Below are positions 1 to 6,399 of a DNA stretch of 6,427 nt, piece after piece; the first letter of the stretch is position 1, and each line of letters begins with the position of its first letter. Below the pieces are notes generated by a model. It was given only the letters and a program-made list of their open reading frames with translations, was not told the origin of the DNA and made no database searches. The stretch is from Nitrospirota bacterium (GTDB lineage: Bacteria; Nitrospirota; Nitrospiria; Nitrospirales; Nitrospiraceae). The DNA is taken from NCBI GenBank assembly GCA_016195505.1, contig JACPZN010000187.1, forward strand, positions 1 to 6,427, given 5' to 3'. A program made the translations under genes and the position numbers.

Positions 1-874
1 GATCAGCCTCAGTTCTATTCTCTTAATCATGTCCCTTGGCCTCGCCATCGTCTTCGGCCTGATGGGCGTCATCAACATGGCCCATGGCGAATTGATGATG
101 GTGGGCGCCTATGCGACATTCGTCACGCAGCAATGCTTCATCGCCTGGTTTTCGCCGGAGGTGTTTGACTGGTATTTCGCCGTCGCCCTGCCCATCTCAT
201 TTCTTGCCGCGTTCGTTTCTGGCTGGTTGCTTGAGGCAACGATCATCCGGTTTCTCTATGGACGTCTGCTCGAAACCCTATTGGCAACGTGGGGAGTAAG
301 TCTGATCCTCATGCAGGCGGCACGGGTGTACTTCGGCGATCTCACCGCCGTGATCGCACCTGGTCCCCTTCGTGGCGGTGCTCAAGTCATGGTCGGCGTC
401 TATCTGCCGTACAATCGAATTTTCATCATCGTGCTGTCGATCATTTGCGTAGTCGGAATTTACTTCATGCTGTTTAGGTCGAATCTCGGGATGCGTGTCC
501 GAGCCGTCACACAAAATCGCAATATGAGCGCCTGTCTCGGCATTCCGACTCGAAAAGTCGACTCCTATACCTTTGCGTTCGCATCCGGGCTGGCCGGCGT
601 CGCGGGCTGGGCTCTCACGATGGTCGGAAACGTCGATCCGGGGCTTGGTCAGAACTACATTGTCGACGCCTTCATGGTCGTGGTGACCGGAGGGGTCGGA
701 AAACTCGCCGGGACAATCTGGGCCTCGCTTGGAATCGGCGGGTTGAACAAGGTGATTGAGCCATTCACCGGCGCCGTCTATGGGAAAGTCTTCATTCTGG
801 TGGCTGTGATCCTCTTCCTCCAATGGCGGCCATCCGGCCTCTTTGCCGCCAAGGGACGGAGTGCCGATGCCTGA
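1..874 (+). CDS. urtB: Urea ABC transporter permease UrtB, 5'-truncated by the window edge
   Basis: This is one of two inner-membrane permease subunits of the high-affinity urea importer, in the LivH branch of branched-chain amino acid-type transporters. The reading frame is open from base 2, and the codons before the first ATG (29) already encode typical family sequence (SLSSILLI leading into GLAIVFGLMGVINMAHGE), so the ATG at 29 is internal and the true start lies upstream. The 290 visible residues are strongly hydrophobic, with several membrane spans. Recognisable blocks are GVINMAHGE near visible residues 22-30, YGRLLETLLATWG near 86-98, a cytoplasmic coupling loop near 160-188 (GMRVRAVTQNRNMSACLGIP) and the C-terminal QWRPSGLFA near 274-282. 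The stop is a TGA inside the urtC start region, an 8-base overlap that suggests translational coupling. LivH-type amide or amino acid permeases are the alternative, but the neighbouring urease genes and sequence favour urea. Confidence 0.93.
   Translation, partial: ISLSSILLIMSLGLAIVFGLMGVINMAHGELMMVGAYATFVTQQCFIAWFSPEVFDWYFAVALPISFLAAFVSGWLLEATIIRFLYGRLLETLLATWGVSLILMQAARVYFGDLTAVIAPGPLRGGAQVMVGVYLPYNRIFIIVLSIICVVGIYFMLFRSNLGMRVRAVTQNRNMSACLGIPTRKVDSYTFAFASGLAGVAGWALTMVGNVDPGLGQNYIVDAFMVVVTGGVGKLAGTIWASLGIGGLNKVIEPFTGAVYGKVFILVAVILFLQWRPSGLFAAKGRSADA
858..861 (+). promoter_or_regulatory. Ribosome binding site that decides the urtC start
   Basis: GGAG lies five bases before the ATG at 867. 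It favours this ATG over the in-frame TTG at 843 and GTG at 861, neither of which has comparable spacing. The site sits inside the end of urtB. Confidence 0.6.
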
Positions 875-1994
875 AAAGATGGTAGAGCAAGACCCGCGCG
901 AAATGTTGTCTATTTACCTAATAGGATTGGTGTTTCTTGTGGTCCTGCCCTTGCTGAATGTGCTGCCATCACAAGACTCCTGGCTGTACGTTTCCGACTT
1001 CAGCCTGAATCGATTCGGCAAGTTCTTAGCCTTTGGTATCCTCGCGCTGGGGCTCGACCTGATCTGGGGCTATTGCGGCGTACTGAGCATGGGGCAGGGA
1101 GTATTCTTCGGTTTGGGCGCCTACTGCATGGGGATGTACCTGGCGCTGGGGATCGGGAAAGAAAGTGTCTACGGCAGCGATCTGCCGGACTTCATGGTCT
1201 GGACCCAAGTCAAGGAGCTGCCCCTTTTCTGGTATCCGTTCAAAAGCTTCTGGGCCGGATTCTTCGGAGCCATCCTAGTACCAGTTCTCTTCGCGACTGT
1301 GTTCGGGTTTCTAGCCTTTCGCAGCCGAATCAAGGGCGTCTATTTCGCCATCATCACGCAGGCTCTGGCCTTTGCGGCGTGGCTGGTCTTCAACCGGAAC
1401 GACACAAGGCTCGGCGGCACCAATGGATTGACGGATTTCAAGCAGTTGCTCGGTTTCCGGCTAGCAGATCCTGCGACGCAACGTGGGCTCTATGTCTTGA
1501 CTGCCGTGGCCCTCGGTGCCTCCTATCTCCTCTGTCGCTGGATTGTGGCGTCGCGAGCAGGAAAGGTCCTGATCGCTGTACGGGATAGCGAGCAGCGGGT
1601 GACCTTCTCCGGCTACACCCCATGGAATTACAAGCTTTTTGTGTTCGTTGTCGCGGCCGGACTCGCGGGGCTGTCGGGCATGCTGTATGTGCCGCAAGTC
1701 GGAATCATCACGCCGGCTCAGATCGGGGTCTTGCCGTCGTTGGAAGTAGTGATCTGGGTGGCGGTCGGAGGCCGCGGCACATTGATAGGGGCGATATTAG
1801 GTGCGGTGGCGGTGAACTACGGTCGCAGTATGCTGACGAACTATTTCCCAGAAGCGTGGCCGTTCATTCTGGGCGGGCTCTTTGTGGTCGTGGTGACCAT
1901 GTTTCCGGACGGCCTCGTCGGAATAATGAGAAAGTACTTCTCATCGGGGCACGGATCAGGCCTTGCCATGCAGAAGGCTCAGGGAGAACGATGA
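867..1994 (+). CDS. urtC: Urea ABC transporter permease UrtC
   Basis: This is the second membrane subunit of the urea importer (LivM-like); it pairs with UrtB to form the translocation path in the inner membrane. The product is 375 residues from the ATG at 867, normal for UrtC. A first hydrophobic span at about residues 14-33 is followed by the conserved ALGLDLIWGYCGVLSMGQG block (60-78), GVYFAIITQALAFA (157-170), the RLGGTNGLTD signature (181-190), a cytoplasmic coupling loop at about 229-254 (RAGKVLIAVRDSEQR), and a C-terminal block ending near MFPDGLVG (345-352). The LGGTNGLT segment and the partner genes separate it from general LivM amino acid permeases. A longer frame opens at a TTG (843), but the ATG has the better ribosome site. 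It overlaps urtB by 8 bases and stops one base before urtD. I see no disruption. Confidence 0.95.
   Translation: MPEKMVEQDPREMLSIYLIGLVFLVVLPLLNVLPSQDSWLYVSDFSLNRFGKFLAFGILALGLDLIWGYCGVLSMGQGVFFGLGAYCMGMYLALGIGKESVYGSDLPDFMVWTQVKELPLFWYPFKSFWAGFFGAILVPVLFATVFGFLAFRSRIKGVYFAIITQALAFAAWLVFNRNDTRLGGTNGLTDFKQLLGFRLADPATQRGLYVLTAVALGASYLLCRWIVASRAGKVLIAVRDSEQRVTFSGYTPWNYKLFVFVVAAGLAGLSGMLYVPQVGIITPAQIGVLPSLEVVIWVAVGGRGTLIGAILGAVAVNYGRSMLTNYFPEAWPFILGGLFVVVVTMFPDGLVGIMRKYFSSGHGSGLAMQKAQGER
1981..1986 (+). promoter_or_regulatory. Ribosome binding site supporting the GTG start of urtD
   Basis: AGGGAG lies nine bases before the GTG at 1996. The frame is open further upstream to a TTG at 1963, but that start would give 11 extra residues unlike the family, encoded inside urtC. 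The ATG at 1991 is in another frame and closes after two codons. Confidence 0.55.
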
Positions 1995-1995
1995 C

Positions 1996-2760
1996 GTGAC
2001 CGAAGACGGCTTGATTCTCAAGTGCGAAAATGTGGTTGTCGACTATGACGGGTTCAAAGCGCTCAACAATTGCAACTTTAGCGTCCAGTACAACGAACTC
2101 CGTGTCGTGATCGGTCCGAACGGAGCCGGAAAGACCACTCTGTTGGATGTCATCTGCGGCAAGACCAAACCGGCCTCCGGAAAAGTCACGTTCGGCAACA
2201 GCATCGAGTTGATCGGCAAGAATGCAGAGGACATCACGAAGCTGGGCATCGGGCGGAAGTTCCAGGCGCCATCTGTCTATGGGAATCTTTCGGTTTGGCA
2301 GAATTTAGACCTTTCGCTGAAACGGGCGAGTAAGGGGGTATTTCCAACCTTGGTTGGAAGGTCGTCTCCGGCAGAACGGGAACGGATCAGTGAGGCGTTG
2401 GAGACTATCGGCCTGGAAGCTCAAGCCCATACAAGGGCTGGCTCTCTGTCGCACGGCCAGAAGCAATGGCTTGAAATCGGCATGGTCATGCTGCAGGACC
2501 CGTCGCTCCTCCTGGTGGATGAGCCAGCTGCGGGAATGAGCGACAAGGAAACGGAACAGACCGGCCGCTTGCTCCAGTCTCTGTCGGAGAAACATGCCAT
2601 TGTCGTGATCGAGCACGATATGGCATTCGTCCGGCAGATCGCAAAGATTGTCACCGTGTTGCACGAAGGGACGGTGATTTGTGAAGGGTCCATGGAGAAG
2701 GTTCAGGCCGACGAACATGTCCGGGAAATCTATCTGGGACGGGCCAAAGTCGCGCATTAA
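1996..2760 (+). CDS. urtD: Urea ABC transporter ATP-binding protein UrtD
   Basis: This is one of the two cytoplasmic ATPases that drive urea import (LivG-like). From the GTG at 1996 it has 254 residues, the usual family length. Visible motifs, numbered from that start, are Walker A GPNGAGKTT (40-48), the Q-loop glutamine in GRKFQAPSVY (Q90), the ABC signature LSHGQ (151-155), Walker B LLLVDEP with catalytic Glu176 (171-177), and the switch histidine in VIEHDMAFVR (H207). The LSHGQKQWLEIGM form of the signature and the EPAAGMSDKET stretch are typical of UrtD and distinguish it from LivG. All motifs needed for ATP hydrolysis are intact. The gene starts one base after the urtC stop, so the two are almost certainly translated from one message. 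Confidence 0.95.
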   Translation: MTEDGLILKCENVVVDYDGFKALNNCNFSVQYNELRVVIGPNGAGKTTLLDVICGKTKPASGKVTFGNSIELIGKNAEDITKLGIGRKFQAPSVYGNLSVWQNLDLSLKRASKGVFPTLVGRSSPAERERISEALETIGLEAQAHTRAGSLSHGQKQWLEIGMVMLQDPSLLLVDEPAAGMSDKETEQTGRLLQSLSEKHAIVVIEHDMAFVRQIAKIVTVLHEGTVICEGSMEKVQADEHVREIYLGRAKVAH

Positions 2761-2813
2761 CTGTGAAGTTTTAAGTTGGCAGACATGGTGCCAGGAGCCG
2801 GAGCCAGCCCACG

Positions 2814-3524
2814 ATGTTGAAGCTTGAGGACGTCAACGCCTACTACGGAGAAAGCCACATTCTCCGGAATGTCTCCTTTACGATAGAGCCTGGACAGGTG
2901 GTATGTCTCATGGGTCGAAACGGGGTCGGGAAGACCACCACGTTAAAGACATTGACGGGCTTGCTGCCGGTGCGATCCGGAAAGATCATCTTTAACGGGA
3001 AAGACATTACAAATGAAAAAACGGATCGTCGAGCGCAAGAGGGACTTGCATATGTCCCTCAGGGACGAGAAATTATCCCGCACCTGACTGTTCGGGAGAA
3101 CCTTCTGCTCGGCTATTGGAACCGTCCAAAATTAAGCAGCGATGTTTCTGAGAAGGAAGCCTTTGACGAGGTGTTCAAGCTCTTTCCCAAGCTCACGCAA
3201 ATTCTCAACCGGCCGGGCGGAGTCCTCAGCGGCGGTGAACAGCAACAGTTGGCGATCGGGCGGGCAATATTGTCCAGTCCCAAACTTCTTCTGTTGGATG
3301 AGCCCACAGAAGGGATTCAGCCCTCGATCGTGGACCATATCGAAGACGTGATCATCGGCTTCAAGGCGTCGCGCCGATTTGCGATCTTGTTGGTCGAACA
3401 GGGGCTCCACTTCGCGGCCAGACTTGCTGAGAAGTATGTAATTATGGCCAAAGGGGCCGTGATGGCGTCAGGCAAGAGCGATGAGTTAAGTGCCGAAATG
3501 GTGAAGCTCCATTTGACGGTCTAA
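2814..3524 (+). CDS. urtE: Urea ABC transporter ATP-binding protein UrtE
   Basis: This is the second cytoplasmic ATPase of the urea importer (LivF-like), expected to pair with UrtD. The product is 236 residues and starts MLKLEDVNAYYGESHILRNVSF, typical of UrtE. Motifs are Walker A GRNGVGKT (34-41), the Q-loop in YVPQGREI (Q83), the signature LSGGEQQQLAIGR (138-150) and Walker B LLLLDEPTEGIQPS with Glu163 (158-171). At the switch position the sequence reads LLVEQ, with Gln196 where UrtD has histidine; glutamine here is usual in LivF/UrtE proteins and I do not read it as damage. The ATG at 2814 has GGAG ten bases upstream (2800-2803). The 53-base gap after urtD shows no terminator or convincing promoter, so it probably belongs to the same transcript. 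It is the last urt gene before the urease promoter region. Confidence 0.95.
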   Translation: MLKLEDVNAYYGESHILRNVSFTIEPGQVVCLMGRNGVGKTTTLKTLTGLLPVRSGKIIFNGKDITNEKTDRRAQEGLAYVPQGREIIPHLTVRENLLLGYWNRPKLSSDVSEKEAFDEVFKLFPKLTQILNRPGGVLSGGEQQQLAIGRAILSSPKLLLLDEPTEGIQPSIVDHIEDVIIGFKASRRFAILLVEQGLHFAARLAEKYVIMAKGAVMASGKSDELSAEMVKLHLTV

Positions 3525-3526
3525 GC

Positions 3527-3557
3527 GGGCGACGAAGCGCAAGCGCCCCTGTTTATT
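3527..3557 (+). terminator. Weak candidate terminator after urtE
   Basis: GGGCG (3527-3531) can pair with CGCCC (3544-3548) across a 12-base loop, starting three bases after the urtE stop and followed by the moderately T-rich TGTTTATT. The stem is only five base pairs, the loop is long and there is no real T-tract, so at best it attenuates read-through into the urease genes. Confidence 0.22.
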
Positions 3558-3693
3558 CGTACGTTTTGATCCAGCCGCAGTGATCCCCACCACTTCCAAT
3601 CTTGAAAATCCGCACTCTACCGATCGCTCTGACGTAACTTCAAATCGTCTTCGCCTCTTTGTGGTGCTGCGGAGGACGTTGTTGGCCAGCGAC

Positions 3694-3722
3694 TTGACAG
3701 CTACGGCACTCTGGACTAACAT
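3694..3722 (+). promoter_or_regulatory. Sigma-70-type promoter for ureABC
   Basis: A perfect -35 box TTGACA (3694-3699) is followed after exactly 17 bases by TAACAT (3717-3722), which matches TATAAT at four of six positions including the important first T, second A and final T. Transcription would start near 3729, leaving a leader of about 112 bases before ureA. It sits in the only long gap of the window, directly upstream of the urease genes, which supports the call. The overlapping bases TTGGC (3682-3686) and TTG (3694-3696) have sigma-54 spacing, but the required GC at -12 is GA, so sigma-70 is the better reading. Confidence 0.6.
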
Positions 3723-3759
3723 CCTCTCCCCGCGACAGGCTTTTTGCGGAGGAGTAGGC

Positions 3760-3775
3760 GGAAGAAGCATCTTCC
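3760..3775 (+). promoter_or_regulatory. Small hairpin in the ureA leader
   Basis: GGAAGA (3760-3765) and TCTTCC (3770-3775) are perfect inverted repeats around the four-base loop AGCA. The hairpin would form about 30 bases into the predicted transcript. No T-tract follows, so it is not a terminator; it may stabilise the message, bind a protein, or have no function. Confidence 0.35.
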
Positions 3776-3831
3776 CACCACGTCCGATTTTCCTTTTAAA
3801 GAAAATGCAGAGCAACCGGTCAGCCTAAGAG

Positions 3832-3837
3832 AGGAGG
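3832..3837 (+). promoter_or_regulatory. Ribosome binding site of ureA
   Basis: AGGAGG, the full consensus, lies four bases before the ATG at 3842. The spacing is on the short side, but the site clearly fixes the ureA start. Confidence 0.75.
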
Positions 3838-3841
3838 ACTC

Positions 3842-4144
3842 ATGCACTTGACCCCGAGGGAACAGGAAAAACTGTTGATCTACACAGCAGGACAGCTCGC
3901 CGCGGACCGTAAGAAACGGGGCCTCAAACTCAACCATCCCGAAGCAGTCGCGTACCTCACCGCCGCCGTTCTCGAAGGCATTCGTGACGGGAAATCCGTG
4001 TCCGAGATGATGACCTATGGCACCACGCTGCTGACGCGGAAAGACGTCATGCCGGGTGTGCCGGAGATGATCCACGAGTTTCAAGTCGAAGGGACGTTTC
4101 CAGACGGAACCAAGCTGGTGACCGTCCACAATCCGATTCGATAG
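3842..4144 (+). CDS. ureA: Urease gamma subunit UreA
   Basis: This is the smallest of the three structural subunits of cytoplasmic nickel urease (urea + water to ammonia + carbamate). It has 100 residues, the standard length for a separate gamma subunit. It begins MHLTPREQEKLLIY and carries the family blocks RGLKLNHPEAVAYL (26-39), EGIRDGKSVSEMM (45-57), TLLTRKDVMPGVPEMI (62-77) and the C-terminal EGTFPDGTKLVTVHNPI (83-99). Gamma has no catalytic residues; it packs on the alpha subunit in the (alpha-beta-gamma)3 assembly. It is the first gene after the predicted promoter, with a strong ribosome site, and is separate from ureB, unlike the fused gamma-beta subunit of Helicobacter. A 51-base gap separates it from ureB. 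Confidence 0.97.
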   Translation: MHLTPREQEKLLIYTAGQLAADRKKRGLKLNHPEAVAYLTAAVLEGIRDGKSVSEMMTYGTTLLTRKDVMPGVPEMIHEFQVEGTFPDGTKLVTVHNPIR

Positions 4145-4175
4145 GCAGACGCTCAGGTCCAACCACCCATCTGAT

Positions 4176-4192
4176 TTCCCTGTAGGAGGGAA
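4176..4192 (+). promoter_or_regulatory. Hairpin enclosing the ureB ribosome binding site
   Basis: The ureB Shine-Dalgarno AGGAGG (4184-4189) is six bases before the ATG at 4196. TTCCCT (4176-4181) and AGGGAA (4187-4192) are a perfect 6-bp inverted repeat with the five-base loop GTAGG, so half of the ribosome site lies in the loop and half in the stem. Folding would reduce access to the site. The inverted repeat is seen directly; a regulatory role is inference. Confidence 0.45.
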
Positions 4193-4195
4193 CAT

Positions 4196-4678
4196 ATGCC
4201 GAAGAAGACTGTACGAACCCCGGCGAAGACTCAGAAAGCTCCTCAGACAAAAAAAGGATCTCTGGCTGCTGCGATCAAAGCGGAGCTGGCCAAGCCTGTT
4301 GTACCTGGTGAAGTTCTCGTTGCCTCCGGAGACGTGGAGGCTTTCAAGGGTCGGGAGACGAAGGAACTGACCGTCAAGAATGCCGCGGATCGACCCATTC
4401 AGGTCGGCTCCCACTGTCACTTCTTCGAGGCCAATCATGCGCTCAAGTTCGATCGCGAGCAGGCTTTCGGGTCCCGACTCTGCATTCCAGCCGGCACGGC
4501 GGTTCGGTTCGAGCCGGGGGAGGAAAAGCGGGTGACGGTCGTCGCGTTGGCGGGCAAACGGGTCGCTTACGGCATCAACGGATTGACCGAGGGATCGTTG
4601 GACGATGCGCAGGTCAAAGCCAAAGCCCTATCGCTCGCGGCGAATCGCGGATTTTCTGGAAAAGGAGGGGCCCGGTGA
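4196..4678 (+). CDS. ureB: Urease beta subunit UreB with N-terminal extension
   Basis: This is the beta subunit of urease, which joins gamma and alpha in the trimeric enzyme. It has 160 residues against roughly 100-130 for most separate beta subunits. The conserved core begins at VPGEV (36-40) and includes DRPIQVGSHCHFFEAN (65-80), LKFDREQAFGSRLCIPAGTAVRFEPGEE (83-110) and YGINGLTEGSLDD (125-137). The C-terminal tail to residue 160 resembles the longer tail of Sporosarcina-type UreB. Residues 1-35 are extra: eight lysines plus many Ala, Thr and Pro, probably disordered and then helical. No ATG, GTG or TTG codon occurs between the start and the core, and a full Shine-Dalgarno precedes the ATG, so the extension is probably translated. 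The gene overlaps ureC by four bases (GTGA), implying coupled translation. Confidence 0.96.
   Translation: MPKKTVRTPAKTQKAPQTKKGSLAAAIKAELAKPVVPGEVLVASGDVEAFKGRETKELTVKNAADRPIQVGSHCHFFEANHALKFDREQAFGSRLCIPAGTAVRFEPGEEKRVTVVALAGKRVAYGINGLTEGSLDDAQVKAKALSLAANRGFSGKGGAR
4663..4668 (+). promoter_or_regulatory. Ribosome binding site supporting the GTG start of ureC
   Basis: AGGAGG lies six bases before the GTG at 4675, inside the last codons of ureB. It fits the family N-terminus (KISRRQYADLFGPTVGD) starting at that GTG. Confidence 0.7.
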
Positions 4679-6399
4679 AAATTTCACGGAGACAATATGC
4701 GGATCTCTTCGGCCCCACCGTGGGCGATCGTGTCAGGCTTGCCGACACGGAACTGGTCGTCGAGGTCGAAAAGGATTTCACCTCGTACGGAGATGAAGCG
4801 GTGTTTGGCGGAGGCAAGGTGCTCCGGGACGGAATGGGCCAGTCGCCGCGGGCGACCAGCGCGGGCGGTGCTCTCGACACCGTGATCACCAATGCGCTCA
4901 TCATTGATTACTGGGGCATTGTAAAGGCGGATATCGGCATCAAAGATGGCCGCATCGTCGGCATCGGCAAAGCAGGCAATCCCGATCTCATGCCGAATGT
5001 CACACGAGGCATGGAGGTGGGAGCGGGAACAGAAGCTATCTCAGCCGAAGCCTGCATCGTCACGGCCGGCGGCGTGGAGACTCACATCCACTTTATTTGC
5101 CCGCAGCAATCGTGGGAGGCCCTGTCCGCAGGCATTACCACGATGATCGGCGGGGGGACCGGTCCCGCCACCGGCACCAATGCCACAACTTGCACGCCAG
5201 GTCCGTGGAACATCTATCGTATGTTGGAAGCATCGGATGGCATTCCCATCAATCTGGGATTTCTCGGAAAAGGCAACTCGTCGCAGGCCGAGGGATTGAA
5301 TGAACAGATCGAGGCCGGCGCGATCGGATTGAAGCTCCACGAAGACTGGGGGACCACGCCAGCGGCGATCGACACCTGCTTGAGCGTCGCCGAACGCTAC
5401 GACGTGCAGGTAGCCATCCATACCGACACGTTGAACGAGGCCGGTTTCGTCGAAGACAGCATCAAGGCCTTCAAGGGCCGGACGATCCATACCTTCCATA
5501 CGGAAGGCGCCGGGGGCGGTCATGCGCCGGACATCATCAAGGTGTGTGGCGAGCCGAATGTACTGCCGTCTTCGACCAACCCCACCATGCCGTTCACCGT
5601 CAATACCATGGATGAACATCTCGATATGCTGATGGTGTGCCACCACCTGAACCCGCGGATCCCCGAAGACGTGGCGTTTGCCGAGTCTCGCATCCGACGG
5701 GAAACCATCGCGGCGGAGGACATCCTCCACGATCTCGGCGCCATCAGCATCATGTCGTCGGACTCGCAAGCGATGGGTCGGATCGGAGAAGTGATCATCC
5801 GGACCTGGCAAACGGCCCATAAGATGAAGGTGCAGCGGGGGCATTTGTCGCCTGGCGGCGGGAAAGATTCGTCCCAGAACGACAACTTCCGGGCCAAGCG
5901 CTATGTGGCTAAGTACACGATCAATCCAGCCATCACGCACGGGATCGCCCATGAAGTCGGCTCCGTGGAAGTCGGCAAGATCGCCGATCTGGTGATCTGG
6001 AAGCCGGCGTTCTTCGGCGTGAAGCCCGAGATGGTACTGAAGAGTGGGTTTATCGCTCAGGCGCAGATGGGCGATCCCAATGCCTCCATCCCGACCCCGG
6101 AACCGATCATCAGTCGGCCGATGTTCGGTGCTTTCGGGCGGGCGCTCTCCAACACCAGCCTGACCTTCCTGTCGCAGGCGGGTCTGGATCGGGAGATTCC
6201 GAAGAAGCTCGGATTGCAGAAGCGCGTGGCCGCGGTGAAAAATTGCCGGAGCGTGAAGAAACGCGATCTCAAGCTGAACGATTATCTGCCCAAGATCGAA
6301 GTCGATCCGGAGACGTACGTGGTGATGGCCGACGGCGTGCGGCTCACCTGCGAGCCGGCGATCGTGCTTCCGATGGCGCAACGGTACTTTTTGTTTTAG
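4675..6399 (+). CDS. ureC: Urease alpha subunit UreC (catalytic, nickel-binding)
   Basis: This is the catalytic subunit of urease, an amidohydrolase-fold enzyme with two nickel ions bridged by a carbamylated lysine. It has 574 residues, within the usual 565-575. All active-site residues are present, each three positions after its Klebsiella counterpart: His137 and His139 (THIHFICPQQ), Lys220 in GLKLHEDWG (carbamylated), His249 (AIHTDTLNE), His275 (HTEGAGGGHAPD), the flap Cys322 and His323 (VCHHL), Arg339 (ESRIRRE) and Asp363 (SSDSQAMGR). The N-terminus RRQYADLFGPTVGDRVRLADT and C-terminus CEPAIVLPMAQRYFLF are canonical. It starts at GTG, overlapping the ureB stop by four bases. Activity requires nickel insertion by UreD/H, UreF and UreG (often UreE), which are not in this window. 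I see no missing residue or frameshift, so it should be functional. Confidence 0.98.
   Translation: MKISRRQYADLFGPTVGDRVRLADTELVVEVEKDFTSYGDEAVFGGGKVLRDGMGQSPRATSAGGALDTVITNALIIDYWGIVKADIGIKDGRIVGIGKAGNPDLMPNVTRGMEVGAGTEAISAEACIVTAGGVETHIHFICPQQSWEALSAGITTMIGGGTGPATGTNATTCTPGPWNIYRMLEASDGIPINLGFLGKGNSSQAEGLNEQIEAGAIGLKLHEDWGTTPAAIDTCLSVAERYDVQVAIHTDTLNEAGFVEDSIKAFKGRTIHTFHTEGAGGGHAPDIIKVCGEPNVLPSSTNPTMPFTVNTMDEHLDMLMVCHHLNPRIPEDVAFAESRIRRETIAAEDILHDLGAISIMSSDSQAMGRIGEVIIRTWQTAHKMKVQRGHLSPGGGKDSSQNDNFRAKRYVAKYTINPAITHGIAHEVGSVEVGKIADLVIWKPAFFGVKPEMVLKSGFIAQAQMGDPNASIPTPEPIISRPMFGAFGRALSNTSLTFLSQAGLDREIPKKLGLQKRVAAVKNCRSVKKRDLKLNDYLPKIEVDPETYVVMADGVRLTCEPAIVLPMAQRYFLF

Larger units (their letters stand above)
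3525..3841 (+). other. 317-base intergenic region between transporter and urease genes
   Basis: No believable gene lies here. In order it holds a weak possible terminator just after urtE, about 130 bases in which I see nothing, a sigma-70-like promoter (3694-3722), and a probable leader of roughly 110 bases before ureA. The leader contains a perfect 6-bp hairpin (3760-3775), an AU-rich inverted repeat ATTTTC/GAAAAT with an 8-base loop (3787-3806), and an imperfect pairing of CCGC (3730-3733) with GCGG (3746-3749). An open frame runs through part of the region (GTG at 3580 to TAA at 3828), but it lacks a ribosome site and looks like chance. Confidence 0.7.

Noticed and set aside
3399..3402. 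Glutamine in place of the switch histidine in UrtE
   Set aside because: LivF/UrtE-type ATPases normally carry VEQ at this point, while the partner UrtD keeps the histidine. It is a family trait and not a defect.
3682..3698. Sigma-54-like promoter, TTGGC with correctly spaced TTG
   Set aside because: The near-invariant GC at -12 is GA, and the same bases form a better sigma-70 pair. I also see no NtrC-type sites nearby.
3580..3828. 82-codon open frame in the urtE-ureA gap
   Set aside because: GTG start with no ribosome site, no recognisable domain or membrane pattern, and it spans the predicted promoter and leader. It looks like a chance open frame.
3805..3828. Possible seven-residue leader peptide (MQSNRSA) just before ureA
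   Set aside because: The ATG has only a poor AAAG upstream, and the peptide has no run of a single amino acid that would suggest attenuation.
3716..4438. 240-codon open frame on the minus strand
   Set aside because: It lies opposite ureA and ureB, which are certain by homology, and shows no family resemblance. It is a shadow frame.
5041..6381. 446-codon open frame on the minus strand opposite ureC
   Set aside because: Long antisense frames are common opposite GC-rich genes. This one is His/Arg/Asp-rich with no domain, and ureC is unambiguous.
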